Origin: Pseudomonadota bacterium
GTDB taxonomy: Bacteria; Pseudomonadota; Gammaproteobacteria; Burkholderiales; Burkholderiaceae_C
NCBI GenBank assembly: GCA_018240985.1
Contig: JAFEER010000302.1
Span: forward strand, 1-36,216
Reading direction: 5' to 3'
Length of the DNA: 36,216 nt
Shown here: one piece after another, positions 1-7,470 of the stretch
Position numbering within the stretch: the stretch's first letter is position 1
How the letters are laid out: each line of letters opens with the position of its first letter
Notes under the pieces: generated by a model
Told to the model about the DNA's origin: nothing
The model's input: only the letters and a program-made list of their open reading frames with translations
Database searches by the model: none
Made by a program: the position numbers and the translations under genes

Positions 1-260
1 CCTACCGCCAGGCGCTGACTGACGCGCTGGCCGGGGCAGTGAAGCTGGCCGAGCGCGCCGTGGCCGACGACGGCGAAAAATCGGTGCGCCAGGCCGCCAC
101 CGCCCTGTACAACTGCACCACGGCCATCGCCATGGCCTGGGAGGCAAGCAAGACCGGCAGCAGCGAGCGCCTGCGCCTGTCGCAACTGGTGGTTGCACAC
201 CGTGTGCTGCCGTGGGATCCGCTGAATGAAGGCGGTGTGCCTGCTGAGTGGGTGCATTGA
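1..260 (+). CDS. Acyl-CoA dehydrogenase family protein, C-terminal end (partial)
   Basis: The frame is open from the first bases of the window to the TGA at 258-260, so only about 85 C-terminal residues are present. The sequence is an alpha-helical tail with a YNCTTAIAMAWEAS stretch and the ending RLSQLVVAHRVLPWDPL. This resembles the C-terminal helical domain of large acyl-CoA dehydrogenases, FAD enzymes that oxidise acyl-CoA to enoyl-CoA. The catalytic base and FAD-binding parts lie outside the window, so the substrate cannot be inferred. It is co-oriented with a Bug binding protein and a CoA-transferase, which fits a catabolic acyl-CoA operon. The family assignment rests on the tail alone and is moderate. 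Confidence 0.6.
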   Translation, partial: YRQALTDALAGAVKLAERAVADDGEKSVRQAATALYNCTTAIAMAWEASKTGSSERLRLSQLVVAHRVLPWDPLNEGGVPAEWVH

Positions 261-272
261 GCACGGCCCATT

Positions 273-329
273 GGAGCGCCGGCATCTTGCCGGCATTCAA
301 GGCGGGTGCCGGCAAGATGCCGGCGCTCC
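273..329. repeat. Perfect 23-bp inverted repeat (REP-like palindrome)
   Basis: The arms at 273-295 and 307-329 are exact reverse complements over 23 bp, with an 11-nt loop at 296-306. Each arm holds the core GCCGGCATCTTGCCGGC, itself nearly palindromic. It lies 12 bp after the acyl-CoA dehydrogenase stop and 33 bp before the Bug gene start. No T-tract follows on either strand, so it looks more like a REP-type repeat or mRNA-stabilising hairpin than a classical terminator. Confidence 0.85.
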
Positions 330-362
330 CAGCACTATCAAATCAATAACTGGAGACACACC

Positions 363-1346
363 ATGTACAAGCCAAAACGCCATTTTCTTTCTCTGCTGGC
401 CGGCGCCGCCATGCTGGCCGCCTTGCCCGTGCCGGCACAAACCAAGTTCCCCGATAAGCCGATCATGTTCGTCGTGCCCTTCCCGCCGGGCGGGCCCACG
501 GATGCCATGGCGCGCATCCTGGCGACCGAGTTGACGAAGGAGCTGGGCCAGAGCGTCATCGTGGACAACAAGGCCGGCGCCGGCGGCAACATCGGCGCCG
601 ACGCCGTGGCGCGCGCCGCGCCCGACGGCTACACCATCATGTTCGGCACCTCGGGGCCGCTGGCCATCAACCAGAGCCTGTACAAGGGGCAGAAGTACGA
701 CGCGCGCACCAGCTTCGAGCCGGTGATCTACGTGGGCCACCTGCCCAACATCCTGGTGGTGCGCTCTGGATTGGGCGTCGCCAACGTGCAGGAGCTGATC
801 GCCAAGGAGAAGGCCAAGCCCGGGTCCATGAGCTTTGCCTCCTCGGGCAATGGCGCCTCGTCGCACCTGGCGGGCGTGCTGTTCAACGAAATGACAGGCA
901 CCAAGCTGATGCATGTGCCCTACAAGGGCACGGGCCCGGCGCTCAACGACCTGCTGGGCGGCCAGGTGGACATGACGTTTACCGACATCCTCACCGCCAT
1001 GCCCTACATCAAGAGCGACAAGGTCAAGGCCCTGGGCGTGGCCACGGCCAAGCGTTCCAGCGCCCTGCCCAATATTCCGACCATTGCGGAGCAGGGCGTG
1101 AAGGGCTACGACGTGAGCGTGTTTTTTGGCGTGGTGGCTCCCAAGGGCACGCCGGCCGATCGCCTCAAGACCTTGAATGCGGCGTTTTCGCGCGCGCTCG
1201 ATGCCGACAAGGTCAAGCAGAGTTTTGCCCAGCAGGGACTGGAGGCCTCGCCCGACCGCAGCCCGGCCTACCTGGGCCAGTTCATCAAGGCCGAGGTGGA
1301 CAAGTGGGGCAAGGTGGTCAAGCAGTCGGGCGTGCAGCTCGATTAA
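363..1346 (+). CDS. Bug-family tripartite tricarboxylate transporter substrate-binding protein
   Basis: This 327-residue protein belongs to the Bug (TctC-like) periplasmic binding proteins, which are greatly expanded in Burkholderiales and capture carboxylates and related small acids. Residues 1-25 form a signal peptide: a basic KPKR start, a hydrophobic LLAGAAMLAALPV core and AQ at the cleavage site. The mature protein opens with the family hallmarks FPDKPI, VPFPPGGPTD and NKAGAGGNIGAD, and APDGYT follows. The ATG at 363 is preceded by GGAGA at about 351-355. A frame extension upstream to 306 would run into the palindrome and lacks signal-peptide character. The TctA/TctB membrane subunits are not nearby, as is usual for orphan Bug genes. 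The ligand is unknown; the next gene suggests an acid activated as a CoA thioester. Confidence 0.93.
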   Translation: MYKPKRHFLSLLAGAAMLAALPVPAQTKFPDKPIMFVVPFPPGGPTDAMARILATELTKELGQSVIVDNKAGAGGNIGADAVARAAPDGYTIMFGTSGPLAINQSLYKGQKYDARTSFEPVIYVGHLPNILVVRSGLGVANVQELIAKEKAKPGSMSFASSGNGASSHLAGVLFNEMTGTKLMHVPYKGTGPALNDLLGGQVDMTFTDILTAMPYIKSDKVKALGVATAKRSSALPNIPTIAEQGVKGYDVSVFFGVVAPKGTPADRLKTLNAAFSRALDADKVKQSFAQQGLEASPDRSPAYLGQFIKAEVDKWGKVVKQSGVQLD

Positions 1347-1355
1347 GGAGCCGAC

Positions 1356-2480
1356 ATGAGCCAAGCTACAAAACCCGGCGCCCTGGCCGGTATCAAGGTG
1401 TTAGACCTGTCGCGCATCCTCGGCGGGCCGCTGTGCGGCCAGATTTTGGGCGACCACGGCGCTGACGTGCTGAAGGTCGAGCCGCCCCAAGGCGACGACA
1501 CGCGTGCCTGGGGGCCTCCGTTCAAGGATGGCGTGGCCTCCTACTACTTTGGCCTGAACCGCAACAAGCGCATCCAGTTCATGGATCTGGCCAGCCCTGA
1601 GGGGCAGCAGCGCGTGCGTGAACTCATGGCCCAGGCCGACGTGGTGGTGGAGAACTTCAAGGTCGGCACCATGGAGAAGTGGGGCATAGGCTATGAGCAG
1701 ATGCGTGCGCAGTTTCCGCACCTGATCTGGTGCCGCGTGACCGGCTTTGGCGCCGACGGCCCGCTGGGCGCGCTGCCCGGCTACGACGCGGCCGTGCAGG
1801 CCATGGCCGGCCTCATGAGCATCAACGGCGACGCCGACGGCGACCCGCTGCGCGTGGGCCTGCCGGTGGTGGACATGGTCACGGGCATGAATGCGGTCAT
1901 CGGTGTGCTGCTGGCGCTGCACGAGCGTGCGCGTAGCGGCCAGGGCCAGCTGGTGGATGCGGCGCTGTACGACAGCGGCCTGTCGCTCTTGCACCCGCAT
2001 GCCGCCAACTGGTTCATGAGCGACAAGCTGCCGCAGCGCACCGGCAACGCCCACCCCAACATCTACCCCTACGACGTGATCCATACCGGTGGAGCGCCGA
2101 TCTTCCTGGCCGTGGGCAACGACCGGCAGTTCCGCCTGCTGTGCGACTACATCGGCCAGCCGGCCATGGCAGACGACCCGCGCTTTGCCACGGCGGGCCA
2201 GCGCTCGGTGAACCGCGCCGTGCTCAAGCCCCTGCTCACCCAGGCCTTTACGCAGCGCGACGGCCAGGAGCTGGCTGATGCCCTGATGGCCATTGGCGTG
2301 CCGGCCGCGCCGGTGCTCGACGTAGCGCAAGCCCTGCAGCACCCGCACACCGCGCACCGCGAGATGGTGGTGCGCATGGACGGCTACCAGGGCCTGGGTG
2401 CCCCGGTCAAGCTGAGCCGCACGCCGGCCAGCTACCGCCTGGCGCCTTTGAGCGAAGGCAAGGATTTCCTGCCCGACTAA
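1356..2480 (+). CDS. CaiB/BaiF family (class III) CoA-transferase
   Basis: This 374-residue protein transfers CoA between organic acids. The N-terminus shows the family pattern GIKVLDLSRILGGPLCGQILGDHGADVLKVEPPQGDDTR, written here only in part: LDLSRILGGPLCGQ and VEPPQGDDTR. NFKVGTMEKWGIGYE and VTGFGADGPLGALPGYD follow, and VGLPVVDMVTGM contains the aspartate expected at the catalytic position. The C-terminal part carries the GQGQLVDAALYDSGLSLL and GVPAAPVLDVAQAL elements. Length matches the family (about 370-400). The start ATG lies 9 bp after the Bug gene stop, with AAGGAG overlapping that stop codon, so the two are almost certainly co-transcribed and coupled. The acid and CoA donor cannot be read from sequence. 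Confidence 0.93.
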   Translation: MSQATKPGALAGIKVLDLSRILGGPLCGQILGDHGADVLKVEPPQGDDTRAWGPPFKDGVASYYFGLNRNKRIQFMDLASPEGQQRVRELMAQADVVVENFKVGTMEKWGIGYEQMRAQFPHLIWCRVTGFGADGPLGALPGYDAAVQAMAGLMSINGDADGDPLRVGLPVVDMVTGMNAVIGVLLALHERARSGQGQLVDAALYDSGLSLLHPHAANWFMSDKLPQRTGNAHPNIYPYDVIHTGGAPIFLAVGNDRQFRLLCDYIGQPAMADDPRFATAGQRSVNRAVLKPLLTQAFTQRDGQELADALMAIGVPAAPVLDVAQALQHPHTAHREMVVRMDGYQGLGAPVKLSRTPASYRLAPLSEGKDFLPD

Positions 2481-2487
2481 GCCACCG

Positions 2488-3837
2488 CTAGCGCATCGTC
2501 ACGAATTCCTCGGCCGCTGTGGGGTGGATCGCCACCGTGTCGTCGAAGTCGCGCTTGGTAGCGCCCATCTTCAGCGCGACGGCGAAGCCCTGGAGGATCT
2601 CGTCCATGCCGTAGCCTATGCCGTGGATGCCGACGATGCGCTCGTCCGGCCCCACGCAGACCAGCTTCATGCGGGCCGGCTGGCGGTGCTGGGTGACTGC
2701 CGAGTACATGGGGGTGAATGCGGACTGGTACACCTTTACGGCGCCGTCGCCGTACTGCGCACGCGCCTCGGGCTCCGTGAGGCCCACCGTGCCTATGGGC
2801 GGGTGGCTGAACACCACGGAGGGGATGTTCTCGTAGTCCAGGTGCGCGTCGGGCCTGGCGTTGAACAGGCGTTCCGCCAGGCGCCGCCCCGCGGCCACGG
2901 CCACCGGCGTCAGCTCGACCTGCCCTGTGATGTCGCCCACGGCATAGATGCCCGGCACGCTGGTGTTCTGGTACTTGTCCACGCTCACGTAGCCGCGCGC
3001 GTCCACCGCGACTCCGGCAGCCTCCAGGCGCAGGCCGGCCGTGTGCGGTGCGCGGCCTATGGCCCAGATGACGCAGTCCGTCGTGTGGCGTTCGCCGTTG
3101 TCCAGCTCCAGGGTCAGGCTGCCGTCGGCATTTTTGAGCAGGGCGACCGGGTTGGCGTGGGTGTGCAGCTCCAGGCCCTCGGCCCGCATCACCTCCACCA
3201 GAGTGTCGCCCAGCAGCGGGTCGAAGTGGCGCAGCGGCGCATGCTTGCGCACGAACAAATGCGTTTGCGCGCCCAGCGCGTTCAGCACGCCGGCCAGTTC
3301 CACGGCGATGTAGCCCGCGCCCACGACGGCCGCGCGCCGGGGCAGCCCCTGCAGGGCGAAAAAGCCGTCCGAATCCAGCCCATGCTCCGCGCCGGGGATG
3401 TCGGGGCGCACGGGATGGCCGCCGGTGGCGATGAGGAGGTGGTCAGCCGTCATGCGCTCGCCGTCCACCTCGATGGTGCGCGCGTCGACGAAGCGGGCGA
3501 AGCCCCGGATCACGTCCACCTTGTTCCTGTCCAGCCCGGTGGCATACGAGGCGTGAATGCGCTCGATGTAGGCACTGCGGTTCTTCACCAGGGTGGCCCA
3601 GTCGAAGCGGTTGACCGTGGTGTCGAAGCCGTAGTCCGGGCCATAGTGCCGAATGGCCTCTGCGATCTGCGCGGCATGCCACATGATCTTCTTGGGAACG
3701 CAGCCCACGTTGACGCAGGTGCCGCCGATCGCTCCGCCCTCGATCAGGGCGCAGCGCCCGCCGTGCATGGCCGCCCGATTGACCGAGGCGATGCCGCCGC
3801 TGCCGCCGCCAATGGCGATGTAGTCGTAGTGTTTCAT
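2488..3837 (-). CDS. gor: Glutathione-disulfide reductase
   Basis: This 449-residue FAD flavoprotein reduces oxidised glutathione with NADPH in the cytoplasm. The FAD-binding GGGSGG is at residues 10-15, and the redox-active disulfide motif [13 protein letters not shown] places the cysteines at 41 and 46. The second nucleotide fold, [11 protein letters not shown], is followed by arginines in [10 protein letters not shown], the pattern that favours NADPH in glutathione reductases over the NADH of lipoamide dehydrogenases. The C-terminus [15 protein letters not shown] carries the active-site His and Glu contributed to the partner subunit and closely matches E. coli Gor in length and ending. It converges on the CoA-transferase with only 7 bp between stops. 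The ATG at 3837 gives a full-length protein. Confidence 0.96.
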   Translation of the reverse strand: MKHYDYIAIGGGSGGIASVNRAAMHGGRCALIEGGAIGGTCVNVGCVPKKIMWHAAQIAEAIRHYGPDYGFDTTVNRFDWATLVKNRSAYIERIHASYATGLDRNKVDVIRGFARFVDARTIEVDGERMTADHLLIATGGHPVRPDIPGAEHGLDSDGFFALQGLPRRAAVVGAGYIAVELAGVLNALGAQTHLFVRKHAPLRHFDPLLGDTLVEVMRAEGLELHTHANPVALLKNADGSLTLELDNGERHTTDCVIWAIGRAPHTAGLRLEAAGVAVDARGYVSVDKYQNTSVPGIYAVGDITGQVELTPVAVAAGRRLAERLFNARPDAHLDYENIPSVVFSHPPIGTVGLTEPEARAQYGDGAVKVYQSAFTPMYSAVTQHRQPARMKLVCVGPDERIVGIHGIGYGMDEILQGFAVALKMGATKRDFDDTVAIHPTAAEEFVTMR

Positions 3838-3918
3838 GGCGCTTTACTGACCTTTCATGCTTGGTGCGCGGGCACGGAGTGCACCAGTCTATGGCTGCGC
3901 GCTGAAATGCGGGGCTGA

Positions 3919-4041
3919 AGGTGTATTACGGGCAGACCCAAGGTGAAGGTGGATACGCCGGAGGATCTGCAGCGGCTGGGCGAGCGCTTTGGCGTGTGGT
4001 TGACTATGCCGCCTCGGCCAGCAGATCCTGCAGCGCCTTGA
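3919..4041 (+). pseudogene. Possible 3' remnant of a nucleotidyltransferase-like gene
   Basis: In one plus-strand frame the segment opens just after a stop at 3916-3918 and reads GRPKVKVDTPEDLQRLGERF, running to a TGA at 4039-4041. The phrase VDTPEDLQRL is typical of the extreme C-terminus of several nucleotidyltransferases (KdsB-, MobA- and related families). There is no start codon context or upstream domain, and the frame then overlaps the 3' end of the ParB-like gene on the other strand. It may be a decayed gene end left by a rearrangement, or a chance match. Support is a single short motif. Confidence 0.2.
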
Positions 4042-4879
4042 CCTGCTGGCGCAGGCGTTCGTTCTCGGCCTCCAGTTCGGTCACGCGCTGCTGCAGCTGT
4101 GCCGTGTCGGGCGCTGCCTGCGCTGTTGCGCCGTCTTCCGCAGTTTCTGCCACGGCCTTCGGTTTCTTCTTTGCCTCGCGCACGCGCTTGGCGGCCTGCT
4201 TGAGATCCTGCGTGCCGCCCGCGGCGGCCGCTTGTTGCTCCTCTACCGATAGCGTGGCGACGACGGCCGCGGCGTTCAGCGAGAGCTCGCCCGACTTCAC
4301 CGCGGCCACCACTTCCGGCGCCGCGTTCTGGTGGATCGATTCGATCATCTTCACCTGGGCCGCCGTCAGGCGTGCGGCGCGTGCCAGGGCCTCGCGCGTG
4401 TCCAGCGCGTCGTCAGGCACCTTGGGGACGGTTGCCAGGGCCTTGGCCACGACGGGATCGGTGTCGCCCTCCCAGGGGGCCTGCGATTCGGGCGACTGCG
4501 CTGCCTCGGCCTTGGCCGCCACCACGGCGGCCGCGGCCTGGGCGCGGCGCTCGGCAATGATCTCGCGCTTGCGCAGCGCCAGCACGCCGCGTTGGAACTC
4601 CGACACGCTGCGCCGGCCCAGGTGCTGGTCGATCATCCACAGGTGCACGTCCTCCATGTTTTGAAAGCGGGTGTTCTGCACGGTCTGGAAGGGCAGGGCG
4701 TGCGTTTGGCAGATGCCGAAGCGGTTGTGGCCGTCCACCAGCACATCGCCCCATAGCACCAGCGCGTCGCGGCAGCCCTCGGCCAGGAGGCTGCGCTCCA
4801 GCGCCTCATGCTCATCGGGCGTGAGCGGATCGATATAGGCCTTGAGTTCGGGCAGGACGACGATGTCTTCAGGATTCAT
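4004..4879 (-). CDS. ParB-like nuclease-domain protein, orphan, with coiled-coil tail
   Basis: This 291-residue protein has three visible regions. Residues 1-95 look like a ParB/Srx-type N-terminal domain: it begins with a statement of target positions (VVLPELKAYIDPLTPDEHEALERSLLAEG) and includes VLVDGHNRFGICQTHALPF, the family's D-G-H-N-R strand. A helical middle part (GRRSVSEFQRGVLALRKREI) is followed by a long Ala/Gln-rich segment. The last 30 residues form a heptad coiled coil with VTELEAENERLRQQVKAL. Chromosomal ParB normally sits beside parA, but no parA is present here, and the canonical helix-turn-helix spacing is not obvious. Such proteins are often called plasmid replication or partition related. 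The role could be DNA binding or regulation; function is unknown. The start is the ATG at 4877-4879, with no strong Shine-Dalgarno. Confidence 0.7.
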   Translation of the reverse strand: MNPEDIVVLPELKAYIDPLTPDEHEALERSLLAEGCRDALVLWGDVLVDGHNRFGICQTHALPFQTVQNTRFQNMEDVHLWMIDQHLGRRSVSEFQRGVLALRKREIIAERRAQAAAAVVAAKAEAAQSPESQAPWEGDTDPVVAKALATVPKVPDDALDTREALARAARLTAAQVKMIESIHQNAAPEVVAAVKSGELSLNAAAVVATLSVEEQQAAAAGGTQDLKQAAKRVREAKKKPKAVAETAEDGATAQAAPDTAQLQQRVTELEAENERLRQQVKALQDLLAEAA

Positions 4880-4900
4880 GGGTTTTCAAACAAACGAAGC

Positions 4901-4932
4901 AAAAAATAGGCAAAGGCCCCGGCGGGGCCTTT
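4901..4932 (-). terminator. Rho-independent terminator of trhP
   Basis: A 9-bp GC-rich stem (AAAGGCCCC at 4912-4920 with GGGGCCTTT at 4924-4932, 3-nt loop) is followed on the minus strand by GCCTA and six T residues (4906-4901). It begins 51 bp past the trhP stop and just before the ParB-like gene start, so it should insulate that gene from trhP transcription. The short GCCTA break before the T-run makes it slightly imperfect. Confidence 0.7.
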
Positions 4933-4963
4933 GATTGAAAATCGGCTGCAGCGCCCGTGTACC

Positions 4964-4979
4964 AAGCGCTAACAGCTAT
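4964..4979 (-). repeat. 16-bp dispersed motif AAGCGC-N3-CAGCTAT, copy 1
   Basis: The plus strand reads AAGCGCTAACAGCTAT. On the minus strand this is ATAGCTGTTAGCGCTT, beginning 4 nt after the trhP stop codon (4984-4986) and ahead of its terminator. Two further copies with the same 13 fixed bases follow the stops of tolA (6453-6468) and gyrA (30792-30807). Confidence 0.7.
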
Positions 4980-4983
4980 GATT

Positions 4984-6354
4984 TCAGGAGGGTTGCAGCA
5001 GGCGGGCGATCAGTGCGCCTTCCACCGGGCCTTCGAGCGGAATGCGCACGCGCACCGGGCTGCCCTGGGCGACCTGCACCGGCTCGCCCTCCAGGTTGAA
5101 CATCTTTTCCAGCAGCACCTGACGGTTGCCCTGGGGGTGGATGATCTCCAGCCGGTCGCCGACGGCAAAGCGGTTCTTGGTTTCCACCTCGGCCAGGCCG
5201 TCGGCCCAGCCGCGCACCTCGCCGACGAAGTGGCTGCGCTGCAGCACGCTGTGGCCGGTCTCGTAGTTCTGGTAGTCGTTGGCCGGGCGGCGCTCCAAGA
5301 GACCCCCGGTGTAGCCTCGGTTGGCCAGGCCTTCGAGCTCGGTGATCAGCTGCGGGTTGAAAGGGCGGCCGGCCACGGCGTCGTCGATGGCGCGGCGGTA
5401 CACCTGGGCCGTGCGTGCCACGTAGTACAGGCTCTTGGTGCGGCCCTCGATCTTGAGCGAATCGACGCCGATCTTCACCAGCCGCTCCACATGCTCGACT
5501 GCGCGCAGGTCGCGGCTGTTCATGATGTAGGTGCCGTGCTCGTCTTCCATGATGGGCATGAGCTCGCCGGGGCGGTTGGCCTCTTCCAGCAGGTAGACCT
5601 CGTCGGCCTTGGGGTGGCGCTGGATGGCTATGCCGGTGAACTGCGCGTCGGCGTCCTCGCGTGACTTGCTGAAGCTAAAAGCCTTGTCCATGCCGCTGGC
5701 CAGCGCCTCGCCGGTGTTGGGGTCAACGCCCGCGTCATGCGTCTTGTATTCCCAGCGGCAGGCGTTGGTACAGGTGCCCTGGTTCGGGTCGCGGTGGTTG
5801 AAATAGCCGCTCAGCAGGCAGCGGCCCGAGTAGGCGATGCACAGCGCGCCGTGCACGAAGACCTCGATCTCCATGTCCGGGCATTCCTGGCGGATCTTCT
5901 CGATCTCGTCCAGGGCCAGTTCGCGCGAGAGGATGATGCGCGACACGCCCATCTTCTGCCAGAACTTCACCGTCGCCCAGTTGGTGGTGTTGGCCTGCAC
6001 CGAGAGGTGGATTTCCTGATCTGGCCACTTCTCTTTCACCATCATGATGAGGCCGGGGTCGGCCATGATGAGCGCGTCCGGCCTGCAGTCGATGACGGGC
6101 TCGATGTCGCGGAGATAGGTGCGTACCTTGTCGTTGTGCGCGATCAGGTTGCTGGTGACGAAGAACTTTTTGCCGCGCGCATGCGCCTCCTGGATGCCCT
6201 GGGCGATCTGCTCCAGGCGGAATTCGTTGTTGCGTGCACGCAGGCTGTAGCGCGGCTGGCCGGCGTAGATGGCGTCGGCGCCAAAGTCGTAGGCGGCGCG
6301 CATCTTGTCTAGCGAGCCGGCGGGCAGCAGCAGTTCGGGGGCTTTGAGGGTCAT
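4984..6354 (-). CDS. trhP: tRNA 5-hydroxyuridine synthesis protein TrhP (peptidase U32 family, YegQ)
   Basis: This 456-residue protein is a close relative of E. coli YegQ/TrhP (453 aa), which with prephenate supports prephenate-dependent hydroxylation of U34 in tRNA. The U32 signature EVFVHGALCIAYSGRCLLS contains C172 and C179; C195 and C199 lie in QGTCTNACRWEY. These four cysteines are the likely iron-sulfur ligands. The N-terminus APELLLPAGSLDKMRAAYDFGADAIY is the typical barrel start. An upstream TTG at 6363 is possible, but the ATG at 6354 fits the family start better. The gene has its own terminator at 4901-4932. Annotation as a protease would be misleading, since no protease active site is evident. 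Confidence 0.9.
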   Translation of the reverse strand: MTLKAPELLLPAGSLDKMRAAYDFGADAIYAGQPRYSLRARNNEFRLEQIAQGIQEAHARGKKFFVTSNLIAHNDKVRTYLRDIEPVIDCRPDALIMADPGLIMMVKEKWPDQEIHLSVQANTTNWATVKFWQKMGVSRIILSRELALDEIEKIRQECPDMEIEVFVHGALCIAYSGRCLLSGYFNHRDPNQGTCTNACRWEYKTHDAGVDPNTGEALASGMDKAFSFSKSREDADAQFTGIAIQRHPKADEVYLLEEANRPGELMPIMEDEHGTYIMNSRDLRAVEHVERLVKIGVDSLKIEGRTKSLYYVARTAQVYRRAIDDAVAGRPFNPQLITELEGLANRGYTGGLLERRPANDYQNYETGHSVLQRSHFVGEVRGWADGLAEVETKNRFAVGDRLEIIHPQGNRQVLLEKMFNLEGEPVQVAQGSPVRVRIPLEGPVEGALIARLLQPS

Positions 6355-6452
6355 GGGGTGCAATTGTCCGGTGTGAGCCCTTTTGCGTTCGGCATAGGGG
6401 CATGGCTGCGCCTGAAATTTCTAAGAAAAATCACGCCTATCCCATGTGGGAA

Positions 6453-6468
6453 AAGCGCAGCCAGCTAT
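6453..6468 (-). repeat. 16-bp dispersed motif AAGCGC-N3-CAGCTAT, copy 2
   Basis: The plus strand reads AAGCGCAGCCAGCTAT. On the minus strand the motif starts 6 nt after the tolA TGA (6475-6477). A 9-bp reverse complement of part of it (TGGCTGCGC, 6403-6411, against GCGCAGCCA, 6455-6463) lies 43 nt away, so a hairpin behind tolA is possible, but there is no clean T-tract. Confidence 0.65.
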
Positions 6469-6474
6469 GGTTTT

Positions 6475-7452
6475 TCAGTCCTTGGGGCGAAAGCCGATGA
6501 CGAGCGAGGAGGGCACGCGGCCGTCCACATCACGCGGCAAGGTTTCGGTGCGCTGCAGGGCGCGGATCACGGCGTCGTCCCAGGCCTTGTTGCCGCTGGA
6601 GTGCGTGATGCGCGTGCCGACGATGGTGCCGTCGGGTGCGGCGCGCACCTCGACCTCGGCGCGCGGGTTGCCGTCCACGGTGTCGGGATAGACGATGTTG
6701 GGCTTGACCTTGGCCGCCACCTTGCCGCCGTAGCCGCCCGAAGGGCCGGCGTTGCGTAGTGCCGTGCCGGTGGCGGTTTCGCCGCCCGTCGCGCCGGCCA
6801 GGCCCTGCATGCGGCGGATGTTGGCCTGGTGGCGCGCATCGGCCTCCTTGGCCTCGCGCGCTTCGTCGGCCTTGCGGCGCTTGTCCTCGGCCAGCTTCTT
6901 CTGCTTGTCCTGCTCGGCCTTTTCCTGTTCGAGCTTTTTCTGCTCCAGCTTCTTTTGTTCGGCCAGCTGCTTTTCGCGCAAGTCCTTCTCGTGCTGCGCT
7001 TTTTCCTTCTCGCGCTTGTCTTTTTACAGCTTCTCCTGCTTTTCTTTCAGCAGTTTGTCCTTTTTCTCCTCCTCCAGCTGGGCCAGGCGCTTTTTCTCCA
7101 GCTCCTCGCGCTTTTTCTGCTTCTGCAGGGCGATATCGGCCTCATGCGCATCGTCCTGCACCTGGCGCTGTGGCGGCGGCGGTGGTGGGGCGGGTACGGG
7201 CTTGGGTTGCGGTGCGGGCTGGGGGGCCGGCGGCGGCGGGGTTTCGGCGGCGCGCGGTGCGGCCTGCTGGGGCACGGCGGCCCACAGTTCGGCCTCCACG
7301 GCTGGCTGGTCGCTGCTGGTCTTCCAGTTCACGCCCCAGGTCAGGGCGATGATCAACAAGATATGCGCCAGCACTGCCAGCGCCACCGCCCGCATGCGCC
7401 CGGGCGGGCGCGGCGGGGCGAACTGGTCGCGATCGTGGAGGACGGCCTGCAT
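6475..7452 (-). pseudogene. tolA: TolA, interrupted by an in-frame TAA at codon 143
   Basis: The reading frame spans 326 codons and encodes the parts of TolA, the envelope-spanning link of the Tol-Pal system. Residues 20-41 form an inner-membrane anchor (MRAVALAVLAHILLIIALTWG), followed by a Pro/Ala-rich stretch, a long Lys/Glu/Gln-rich helix (domain II), and a TonB-like C-terminal domain with IVYPDTVDGNPRAEVEV and ending VIGFRPKD. The codon at 7024-7026 is TAA, in the helix between QEKL and KDKREKEK. Frame is unchanged across it (7452 and 6981 differ by 471 bases), so this is a substitution-type nonsense codon, not a frameshift. Upstream, 142 residues (anchor plus half the helix) would be made. 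The downstream part has only a TTG-initiated frame, without a clear ribosome site. Alternatives are sequencing error, readthrough, or a genuine mutation such as CAA to TAA. Confidence 0.85.
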
Positions 7453-7470
7453 GCGCTGAATCCGTGTTGC

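Noticed and set aside
297-1364. 355-codon minus-strand frame opposite the Bug gene
   Set aside because: Antisense of a clear periplasmic binding protein with signal peptide; composition is typical of a shadow.
2524-3918. 464-codon plus-strand frame opposite gor
   Set aside because: Antisense to a complete glutathione reductase and without recognisable motifs.
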